Of a DNA stretch of 64,000 nt, positions 25,957-33,116 are shown one piece after another. The DNA is taken from NCBI RefSeq assembly GCF_003668565.1, contig NZ_RCWJ01000004.1, positions 310,001 through 374,000 on the forward strand. Direction: 5' to 3'. Positions within the stretch are counted from its first letter, which is position 1, and each line of letters opens with the position of its first letter. A program made the position numbers and the translations under genes. The notes beneath the pieces are model-generated. The model worked only from the letters and a program-made list of their open reading frames with translations, searched no databases and was not told where the DNA came from. The DNA is from Mycetocola zhadangensis (lineage in GTDB: Bacteria > Actinomycetota > Actinomycetes > Actinomycetales > Microbacteriaceae).

Positions 25957-27108
25957 CACGGTGAGCGGGCCTTCGTCCGGGGTGACGTAGACGATGTCGC
26001 CGCGGTTCAGATCACGGCGAGCGGATGTTCCGGCGAGCGTCACAGTCCCCTCGGTGGTGATCGCAATAGCGGGCCCTGGCAACTCGAGTAGCGTCGGCTC
26101 GCTGCCCAGCCCGGCGACGTGGATCAGCTCGAAATCGGGCACGTCCGGCGCATAGAGCGCGGCACCGGCACCAGCTGGCCGCGGCGTCAGGTACGGAACG
26201 GGAAGCGGCGTGAAGTCGAGCACGCTGAGCAGCTCGGGCACATCGATATGTTTGGGTGTGAGTCCGCCGCGCAGCACGTTGTCGCTCGCGGCCATGAGCT
26301 CGACGCCGAAGCCGCGCAGATAGGCGTGGATGTTGCCCGCGGGCAGGTACAGCACCTCGCCGCGCGTGAGGGTCACACTGTTGACGAGCAGCGACACCAC
26401 GATGCCAGGGTCGCCCGGATAGAACTCGGCGAGCAGCCGCACCGTTTTCACCGCGGGGTTCTCAGGGGCGGATGCCGCGGCGTGGGTCACAGCGGACACC
26501 AGCGCGGTCACGTCGTCGGTGAGCAGGTGTTCAACCACCGAGCGCAGCACGTCGGCGTCAGGGCCGTCAAGCCGGGACCGGAACTGGCGCAACTCATCGA
26601 CGGCATCGGCAGCCAGGTTCGGCACGGTGAGCAGCGCGTCGACGTCGGCCGCGGCAGCGGCCACCGGGCGGAAACCGCAGAGCGCGTCGAAGGTGTCGCT
26701 CAGCGCGAAGATGAGTTCGGGCTTGTGGAACGCGTCCTTGTAGTTGCGGTTCGGGGCGTCGAGCGGAATACCGGCAGCGTTCTCCCTGTCGAACCCGGCG
26801 AGCGCCTGCTCGGGTGACGGGTGCGCCTGAAGCGACAGCGGAGCGTCGGCCGCGAGCAGCTTGAGCAGAAACGGCAGCCGTGGTTCGGTGAGCCCTGCCG
26901 CTGCCGGATCCCGTTCGACCCACGCGGCCAGCGTGTCGGCCCCGCCGGTCAGCTCGGGCTCCAGCACGCGGGCGGGCGATCCCGGGTGCGCGCCAAGCCA
27001 GAGTTCCGCCTCAGGTCCACCAGACGCCTCGGTGCCGAGAAGCTCGGAGATGGCCGTTTTCGACCCCCAGGCGTAGTCGCGCGGAGTATTGGCAAGCGGA
27101 ATCAACAT
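25915..27108 (-). CDS. manA: Mannose-6-phosphate isomerase, class I
   Basis: 397 residues. Type I phosphomannose isomerase features are QAHPS near residue 100, the NYKDAFHKPELI zinc-site block, the YLPAGNIHAYL segment and GGLTPKHID. It interconverts fructose 6-phosphate and mannose 6-phosphate, feeding GDP-mannose for glycans and lipoglycans. A longer in-frame reading exists upstream but starts before the conserved MLIPLANTPRDYAWG N terminus; AAGGA about 10 nt before 27108 supports this start. The 3' ends of manA and the GlxA-type gene overlap by 42 bp. Confidence 0.94.
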   Translation of the reverse strand: MLIPLANTPRDYAWGSKTAISELLGTEASGGPEAELWLGAHPGSPARVLEPELTGGADTLAAWVERDPAAAGLTEPRLPFLLKLLAADAPLSLQAHPSPEQALAGFDRENAAGIPLDAPNRNYKDAFHKPELIFALSDTFDALCGFRPVAAAAADVDALLTVPNLAADAVDELRQFRSRLDGPDADVLRSVVEHLLTDDVTALVSAVTHAAASAPENPAVKTVRLLAEFYPGDPGIVVSLLVNSVTLTRGEVLYLPAGNIHAYLRGFGVELMAASDNVLRGGLTPKHIDVPELLSVLDFTPLPVPYLTPRPAGAGAALYAPDVPDFELIHVAGLGSEPTLLELPGPAIAITTEGTVTLAGTSARRDLNRGDIVYVTPDEGPLTVSGAGELFLATTTL

Positions 27109-27316
27109 CGAGCGGGTCCTTTCCCGAACGGCAGGAGCAGCGAATGCGAAACGCACGCGGCGAACGTTCATCGACACCCTACAAGGAGCGAGAGGGAGCA
27201 TCCGTTTCGGTTTGATCCAAACGGCAAGCAATTGCGTGGCCCTGCGCGGCATCCGTAGGCTTCAAAGCACTGCGGGCCGGGAAGCCCGCCGCCGACCACA
27301 ACGCAACGGAGCACGA

Positions 27317-28495
27317 ATGTCGTTTGAACCCCTCGCCAGTGATTTCTATGGATTCGAGACGCTGCTGACCGCGCAGGAGCAAGACGCCCTGATGCGCGTG
27401 CGCAGCTACATGGAGACCTCGGTTCGCCCTGTCATCAACGACTTCTGGGAGCGGGCCGAGTTTCCGCACGAACTGATCGCCTCATTCCTCGAAACGGATG
27501 TCGCGCGTTACGCATTCGAGGAAGTCGCACCTTTCGAGAACTCGGCGGTGTTCCGCGGACTCGTCGCCATGGAAATGGCACGGGTGGACGCGTCGATGGC
27601 CACGTTCATCGGAGTGCAGGAGGGCCTCGCGATGGGCTCGATCAGTGTCTGTGGATCCGTCGAGCAGCGGAACGAGTGGCTGCCGAAAATGGCGAGCGGT
27701 GAGGTGATCGGCGCGTTCGGTCTGACCGAGCCGTTGTCCGGAAGCGACAGCGCGCGCGGGCTCCGCACGACGGCCACACGCGACGGTGACAGCTGGGTGC
27801 TCAATGGGGCGAAACGCTGGATCGGCAACGCCACCTTCAGCGACATCACCATCATCTGGGCCAAGGACACCGAGGACGGACAGGTCAAGGGCTTTATCGT
27901 CCGCACCGACTCCCCCGGCTACTCGGCCACGAAGATCGAACGGAAGATCGCGCTGCGCCCGGTGCAGAACGCCGACATCATTCTCGAGAATGTCGTCGTG
28001 CCCGAGAGCATGAGGCTCGCCAACGCGAACTCGTTCCGCGACACCGCCAAGGTGCTGCGGTTGACCCGCGCGGCCGTTGCCTGGTCGAGCGTCGGCGTCT
28101 CCGTTGGAGCATACGAAGCCGCCGTCGCCTATGCCAAGGAGCGTGAGCAGTTCGGCAAGCCGATCGCTGAGCACCAGCTGATCCAGGATCTGCTCGCGAA
28201 GTGCCTCGGCAACATCACGGCGTCGATGGCCATGTGTGTGCGGTTGTCGCAGATGTCCGATGAGGGCACCCAGCGCGACGAGCATTCCGCTCTGGCTAAG
28301 GGCTTCTGCACGGCGAAGATGCGCGAGACCGTCGGTTGGGCCCGCGAGGCCATGGGCGGAAACGGCATCGTCCTCGACTACGAGGTCGCCCGGTTCTTCG
28401 CCGACGCCGAGGCGCTGTACTCGTACGAGGGCACACGTGAGATGAACTCCCTCATCGTGGGCCGCGCGATCACCGGCAAGGCGGCGTTCGTCTAG
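27317..28495 (+). CDS. Acyl-CoA dehydrogenase, glutaryl-CoA-dehydrogenase-like
   Basis: 392 residues, typical length. FAD-binding FGLTEPLSGSDS and WIGNATFSD blocks, REQFGKPIAEHQLIQ, the AMGGNGI segment and the catalytic YEGTREMNS, with Glu371 as base, are present. The base position and the overall pattern (GRAITGKAAF end) resemble glutaryl-CoA dehydrogenases, which oxidise and decarboxylate glutaryl-CoA in lysine and tryptophan breakdown. Substrate is not certain; no partner ETF or CoA-ligase genes are nearby. The ATG at 27317 has CGGAG 5 nt upstream; the earlier open frame is antisense to manA and was not used. Confidence 0.85.
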   Translation: MSFEPLASDFYGFETLLTAQEQDALMRVRSYMETSVRPVINDFWERAEFPHELIASFLETDVARYAFEEVAPFENSAVFRGLVAMEMARVDASMATFIGVQEGLAMGSISVCGSVEQRNEWLPKMASGEVIGAFGLTEPLSGSDSARGLRTTATRDGDSWVLNGAKRWIGNATFSDITIIWAKDTEDGQVKGFIVRTDSPGYSATKIERKIALRPVQNADIILENVVVPESMRLANANSFRDTAKVLRLTRAAVAWSSVGVSVGAYEAAVAYAKEREQFGKPIAEHQLIQDLLAKCLGNITASMAMCVRLSQMSDEGTQRDEHSALAKGFCTAKMRETVGWAREAMGGNGIVLDYEVARFFADAEALYSYEGTREMNSLIVGRAITGKAAFV

Positions 28496-28604
28496 CCAAG
28501 CGGATGCCGTCGCCCGCTCAGCAGGCAATCGTGCGTTCATCAGGACGCTTTGTGAGATTCTGTCCTGAAAATCGTGCGATCTCCTGTCAAGCGGGCGGCC
28601 TTTT

Positions 28605-28796
28605 TTAGCTGCGTTGTCCTTCAAAGCGGCTCGGCACCCTCACACACGCAACTGGGAGGCTCGGGGGCCCGCCGAGGCCGTTCACGATGACGGTGACGGC
28701 TGGTCGCTTGCCTGCTCGGAGCGCCGTGATGATCTCCTCGGGCACCGCGATGCCCGTGTTGTTGCCCTTCATCGACATCGTCGTTGAAAGTTTCAT
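28605..28796 (-). pseudogene. Truncated DUF1905 protein remnant
   Basis: 63 codons. The first about 40 residues (MKLSTTMSMKGNNTGIAVPEEI and then ALRAGKRPAVTVIVNGLGG) look like the N-terminal part of DUF1905 proteins, which normally continue past the VNG with a YTYRSTV-like strand to about 95-150 residues. Here the sequence after VNG is unrelated and ends quickly, so the gene appears broken by a deletion or frameshift. It could instead encode a short functional protein, but loss of the second half of the fold argues against this. Confidence 0.5.
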
Positions 28797-28808
28797 GCAC
28801 CGAGCATG

Positions 28809-30011
28809 TCACCGCTCGAGCGTGAGCGCATCCCGTCGAAATCGCAATTCCCTCTGCGTTCCTCGCAGTGGAGAACCAGCGAATGGCAGATCCTCCAGAG
28901 CGAGAGACGCCGCCGCGGCCACCGCAATACGGTTAGCGGATGCTGCGGCTTTGGGCGGCAGGCCGAGGGAATCAGCAAATTCGGCCCAGTGGCGCGCCGT
29001 GAGGTTTTTGGTCTTTCCGGCGACCGAGAGCGCGAGGGTGTCGTCGCCGTACAGCAGCGTGCACGGCACGTCATACACGGGCGCGACGACGAAGCCGCCG
29101 TGAGAATTGCCGAGAATCGAGAGGTTCTTCGCATGCAGGTCGCCGTTTCCGGTCAACCACGCAAACACAAACTGCAGATAGATGTTCCTCCTTGCCAGAA
29201 CAGGCGCCTCGCAGTACTGCGCAAGCGCAGTGGCAACCTCCTCCGCCGTGACGAGGTATTTGGATGCCGGCGGAAGCCCCATGACCTGGGTGCCGTCTTC
29301 CAGCGGGAGCCGAAGCAGAGTGCCGCTCTGATCGACGGCTCGATCGAAACGTTCGACCAGAAGCCCGGCCCCGCCGTGTCGGTCGTGGATCACGGTGCTG
29401 GTCGCCACAGGAATTCTGAGCCTTTGCGCACTCGCGAGGTGAGCCGCCTCGTTGGCGACGAGGTGCGGATATTCTGCCGGGTCCAGTTTGAGCAGGTACC
29501 TCTTCCCCCGAAGAGCCAGAGGCGTTGTCAGCACGGATGCACTCGCCTTGTCCTGGACGCCTGGCACGCCGTGCAAGTCCACCGCGTCCGAGAGGTCAAC
29601 GAAATCCAGCTCGTCCGGCAGTGAGGTGTCAGCCAACGCGTCCGGCTCAGTCGGTGTCTCGCCCGCTGGAACGATCTGAACATCACCGGGAACGTCAGCG
29701 CCGACGATAAGAAGCAATGTCAGTTCGTCGTTGACACTCGTCTTGGCGGCATTCTTCAGAACGGTGAGCCGATGGCCTTCGGGCAGCAGGCCAGAGAAGA
29801 ACGGGGGCAGCGCACCGTTTTTTGTCTCAATTGTTCGCGCCGAGGGAGGGAGCGAGATTGCGATGGGGCGATGCTCCCCCTTCAGGTAGGAATCGGTGTA
29901 GGCGAACGCCACCCCGCCGTCGTCCGTGCGCGACAGGCGTGCAGCCAACGTTCCGTTCTTGTAGACGTCGGCATCGCGAATCTGTCTGAATTCCCGCGGC
30001 TGTCTGGTCAT
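28809..30011 (-). CDS. hipA: HipA family serine/threonine kinase toxin
   Basis: 400 residues. It has the HipA kinase-like fold: N-terminal subdomain to about 110, the HGVPGVQDKASASVL loop (147-161) corresponding to the autophosphorylation loop, Lys175 in LLKLDP, catalytic Asp291 and Asn296 in GNGDLHAKN, and metal-binding Asp314 in PVYDV. Escherichia coli HipA phosphorylates glutamyl-tRNA synthetase and causes persistence; the target here is unknown. All catalytic residues are present, so it looks active. The start overlaps the hipB stop in an ATGA. Confidence 0.93.
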   Translation of the reverse strand: MTRQPREFRQIRDADVYKNGTLAARLSRTDDGGVAFAYTDSYLKGEHRPIAISLPPSARTIETKNGALPPFFSGLLPEGHRLTVLKNAAKTSVNDELTLLLIVGADVPGDVQIVPAGETPTEPDALADTSLPDELDFVDLSDAVDLHGVPGVQDKASASVLTTPLALRGKRYLLKLDPAEYPHLVANEAAHLASAQRLRIPVATSTVIHDRHGGAGLLVERFDRAVDQSGTLLRLPLEDGTQVMGLPPASKYLVTAEEVATALAQYCEAPVLARRNIYLQFVFAWLTGNGDLHAKNLSILGNSHGGFVVAPVYDVPCTLLYGDDTLALSVAGKTKNLTARHWAEFADSLGLPPKAAASANRIAVAAAASLALEDLPFAGSPLRGTQRELRFRRDALTLER

Positions 30012-30208
30012 CGGGTAAGGGTCAATCGAAGCCCGAGGACGTCGGCTGTCTTAGCAACGGCTCGAAGCGATGGATTGCCGGCTCCTGTTTCGATGGCCCG
30101 AATGGTGCGCTCGGACGTTCCGGCCAGGTCGGACAACTCCTCTTGGGTCAGCCCCGCTTCCTTGCGGGCGTCCCGAATGCTGGCCGCGACAGCAGCGATG
30201 CTATCCAT
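30008..30208 (-). CDS. hipB: HipB-type antitoxin, XRE family DNA-binding protein
   Basis: 66 residues. A helix-turn-helix of XRE/Cro type is clear (DARKEAGLTQEELSDLAGTS then ERTIRAIETGAGNPSLRAV). It should neutralise HipA and repress the operon. The ATG at 30208 has AGGAG with suitable spacing; longer readings run through the operator region and were rejected. Three near-identical palindromes lie upstream at a 60-bp period, the first overlapping the likely -10 box. Confidence 0.93.
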   Translation of the reverse strand: MDSIAAVAASIRDARKEAGLTQEELSDLAGTSERTIRAIETGAGNPSLRAVAKTADVLGLRLTLTR

Positions 30209-30220
30209 ATTTCTCCTCAG

Positions 30221-30356
30221 CGGTAATATCCTGCCGATTGTGGCGCCGTGAACGCTCTGCCGCCTAACATAGCCCTCTTTCGGCAACATCTTGCCGATAG
30301 ACCGGTTTTCGGACGCGCAGAATAGGGTCGCACCGGAAACCGGCAGCATATTGCCG
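30221..30356. promoter_or_regulatory. Three HipB operator-like palindromes at exact 60-bp spacing
   Basis: The sites are 30221-30236 (CGGTAATATCCTGCCG), 30281-30296 (CGGCAACATCTTGCCG, perfect 6-bp arms) and 30341-30356 (CGGCAGCATATTGCCG). Consensus is CGGCAA-N4-TTGCCG. On the minus strand a possible promoter TTCACG (30247-30252), 16 nt, GATATT (30225-30230) puts the -10 inside the first site. This fits HipB autorepression with cooperative binding. Confidence 0.75.
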
Positions 30357-30511
30357 ATGGCTCACCGGACCGGCCCGACTCTCGCGCCCAGCCCGGTCGC
30401 TTACCACCGCCAGCGGACCACTGTAAAGGCGGGGCTCCTCGCTCGTGCTCCCGGGTACAGTTGCCGACCGGGCACACTTTCGCCTTCACGCACCACGGGA
30501 GGGAGCTCACA

Positions 30512-32068
30512 ATGTCACGCATCCACCTGCGCCAGGGCCGCCACTTCGTGGTCACCTGGGGAATCTCTGACACCTTCGGCGGGATGACCGGCGCGTTCCT
30601 GCACCGCTCCCGGGCATTCGTACGGCTCGGCGGGGTTTCCGTCGACGTGCTGACGTTTGACGCCCGTCCCGACTACCCCGAGGTCGAGCGCCGACTGCGC
30701 TCCACCGGCAGGATGATCGACGGGATGCGGCTGCTCAACCTGTGGGACTGGCTGCGTGATCACCCGACGCCCGAAAAATTTGCGCGAGCGGAGGCATCCG
30801 TCTTCTCACAGATTGTCGGCTCGCTCGCCCCGCTCGACCCAAACGGGTCGTACCACGCCGGAATGCGCGACGGCGTTCGCATGAGCCTCACGCGGTACGC
30901 GGACGACGGCGTCACCGAACTGCAGGTCGACCACTATCGGGCGGACGGCACCCTCGCTGTGATCGACCGGCGTGACATTCGACAGCGCGGCACGATCGGC
31001 GGGCGCAGCATTGTGCTCTGCGATCGGACCGGCCAGCCGGTGAAGGCGTGGGACGGCGCCTGGGCGCTGTATCGCTGGTGGCTCGACCGGGTGCGCGACA
31101 AGAAACCGGCGACGATGATCGTTGACAGCAAGACCAGCGCGCGGTTCATGGTCGGCTATCGACGCAAGAAGGTGCTGATCCTGCACGTGGTTCACGCCTC
31201 GCACCTGCAGGGTTCGAACGGCACGACCGTGCGCGCCTCACGCGCCGCTGTCTTCGCCGAGCCCGAATCGTTCGACGCACTGGTGTTTCTCACCGAGCGC
31301 CAACGGTCGGAGGCACGGCGAATGCTCGGCGACCGCGCGAACACAGCGGTGATCCCCAACGGGCGAGCGGTCCCCCGGGCGTCGGCTCGGCCGCCCGCTC
31401 GCGACGTTCACGCCGGCATCATGCTGTCTGCGCTCGAGAAACGCAAACGGGTCGACCACTCCGTGCGCGCCATCGCTGCGGCGCGGACGGCCGGCTCCCC
31501 CGTCACCCTCGACATTTTCGGCGACGGCCCTGAGCGATCACGGGTCGCGGCTGCCATCACCAAAGCGGGCCACGGAGTCACGCTGCGCGGATACGATCCG
31601 GATGCCAGTTCTCACCTTGCCGAGAGCTCCTTCCTTCTCCTCAGCTCACGAAGCGAGGGTTTCCCGCTCGTGCTGGTCGAGGCGATGGCTGCAGGCTGCC
31701 TTCCCATCGCATACGACATCCCCTATGGGCCTGCCGACATCATCCGGGACGGGAAAAACGGCTTCCTCGTGCCGCCTGGCGACGTCAAAGCACTCGCAGC
31801 AGCGATCGAGCGCCTGGCAAACCTGCCGGCCGCTCGAGTCGATGCAATGCGGCGCAACGCCGTCCGCACCGCCGCGGCCTACTCCGACGAGGCGGTCACG
31901 AAGCGATGGGCTCTGGAACTCGATCGTGCCGCGAAGCGACGCGGCTTCCCGCCCGCCGCGCCAGTCGATGCGCTGGTGTTTCGACTGCGACGTGGAATAG
32001 CCAGGCGATGGCGAAACTGGCGGGGATCGAAATCGCCGCAACCAGCCACCACCGGCCGTCGCCGATAA
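30512..32068 (+). CDS. Glycosyltransferase, GT4 family, poly(glycerol-phosphate) glucosyltransferase-like
   Basis: 518 residues. The C-terminal half is a GT-B fold typical of GT4 enzymes: GIMLSALEKRKRVDHSVRAI, FGDGPER, LRGYDPDA, the SSRSEGFPLVLVEAMAAG block holding the conserved ExxxxxxxE, and PYGPADII. The N-terminal half with LHVVHASHLQGSN and VFLTERQR resembles TagE-type transferases that add glucose to wall teichoic acids. The ATG at 30512 follows GGAGGGAG. Its 3' end overlaps the convergent acyltransferase by 173 bp. The acceptor is not known. Confidence 0.85.
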   Translation: MSRIHLRQGRHFVVTWGISDTFGGMTGAFLHRSRAFVRLGGVSVDVLTFDARPDYPEVERRLRSTGRMIDGMRLLNLWDWLRDHPTPEKFARAEASVFSQIVGSLAPLDPNGSYHAGMRDGVRMSLTRYADDGVTELQVDHYRADGTLAVIDRRDIRQRGTIGGRSIVLCDRTGQPVKAWDGAWALYRWWLDRVRDKKPATMIVDSKTSARFMVGYRRKKVLILHVVHASHLQGSNGTTVRASRAAVFAEPESFDALVFLTERQRSEARRMLGDRANTAVIPNGRAVPRASARPPARDVHAGIMLSALEKRKRVDHSVRAIAAARTAGSPVTLDIFGDGPERSRVAAAITKAGHGVTLRGYDPDASSHLAESSFLLLSSRSEGFPLVLVEAMAAGCLPIAYDIPYGPADIIRDGKNGFLVPPGDVKALAAAIERLANLPAARVDAMRRNAVRTAAAYSDEAVTKRWALELDRAAKRRGFPPAAPVDALVFRLRRGIARRWRNWRGSKSPQPATTGRRR

Positions 32069-33053
32069 CAAACGCGACGCTGGCCAACACCGGCACGTGC
32101 ACGAGATAGAGGCTAAACGAGACGCGGCCAAGCCAGAGCGGCAAGCGAGCTGACAGCATCCGTTTCGCTAATGGTGACCCGATCGCCACGACGATCAGTC
32201 CTGCCGCACCGGCTCCGGCGAGACCCCAGAGTGCGGCGCTGAGGTCGGATCCGGCCGGCGCGATCGGCCGAGCCAGCCAACTGGCGATGAGAAGACCAAC
32301 GGATGCCACGGCAAGCGTTCCCCAGAGCAGCCCACTGCCGCGTCGGTTGCGTCGATCCGTCCAGGCACGGAGTTCGGGGAGGCTGACGGCGATCAGGGTG
32401 CCGAGGAAGAATGTCGGAAGGTACACGAGCGCGTCGACGTCGATCACGCGGCCGAGCACCATGAGTGCGATCGAGACCACGGCGGCGAGCGCCCGGCGAC
32501 GGCGCACAGCGAGCCCGACGACGACGAACACCGGCAGGAGGACGGAGAAGATCACCTCCCAGCGCAGCGACCAGAGCACGTTCACGATCGTGTAGGTCTG
32601 CGGGAGGAGGGAGGACTCGTCGATCACCTGGCTGAGCGAGACGCTCGACGCGACGCGGTCGGCCAGCCAGCTGTCCGGTGTGATAGCGCCGGGTAGCCGA
32701 GGCACGAAAACGATGAGGGCGACCGCGAAGAGCACGGCGCCGACCACAGGCAGGTACAGGCGGATAAGTCGGCTGGGGTAATACCGAAGCCAGTCGAAGC
32801 TCGACGAGAGTGCCGGGATCGACACGACGAGGCCGCTGAGCACGAAGAAAACGAGAACGGCTTCGCTGCCGGCGGTGAGCGGGCGAAGCGGGGACTGGGT
32901 GATCCACTCCCACAGGCCGGCGGTCTCTTCGAGCCGCGGTCGTGCCATCAGTGTCAGGTGGTAGAGCAGTACCACCACCGCTGCGACGCCGCGCACACCG
33001 TCGAGGGCGTGCATGCGTTCGGTTTCCCCTGTTGCCTTCCCCATTTCCTCCAC
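31896..33053 (-). CDS. Acyltransferase 3 family membrane protein (OafA-like)
   Basis: 385 residues with about ten membrane segments. The N terminus HALDGVRGVAAVVVLLYH contains the conserved Arg and His of the acyltransferase 3 family, and FFVLSGLV follows. Such proteins O-acetylate surface glycans or peptidoglycan. ATG codons at 33044 and 33014 are alternative starts; GGAGGA lies inside the first codons, so the start is uncertain by up to 13 residues. The C-terminal about 57 codons overlap the end of the convergent glycosyltransferase gene, which may share an acceptor. Confidence 0.86.
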   Translation of the reverse strand: MEEMGKATGETERMHALDGVRGVAAVVVLLYHLTLMARPRLEETAGLWEWITQSPLRPLTAGSEAVLVFFVLSGLVVSIPALSSSFDWLRYYPSRLIRLYLPVVGAVLFAVALIVFVPRLPGAITPDSWLADRVASSVSLSQVIDESSLLPQTYTIVNVLWSLRWEVIFSVLLPVFVVVGLAVRRRRALAAVVSIALMVLGRVIDVDALVYLPTFFLGTLIAVSLPELRAWTDRRNRRGSGLLWGTLAVASVGLLIASWLARPIAPAGSDLSAALWGLAGAGAAGLIVVAIGSPLAKRMLSARLPLWLGRVSFSLYLVHVPVLASVAFVIGDGRWWLVAAISIPASFAIAWLFHVAVETPAHRLARRAGSRVASRHDRVPEPIAS

Positions 33054-33116
33054 GCTATGCGGAGTTGGCTGGGAGTTCGCGGGGTTGCCAATCGGCTCGC
33101 TAGGTGCAGCGGCGGG

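Noticed and set aside
27482-28624. 380-codon minus-strand frame opposite the acyl-CoA dehydrogenase
   Set aside because: Lies entirely antisense to a gene with all catalytic residues; sequence is of shadow type.
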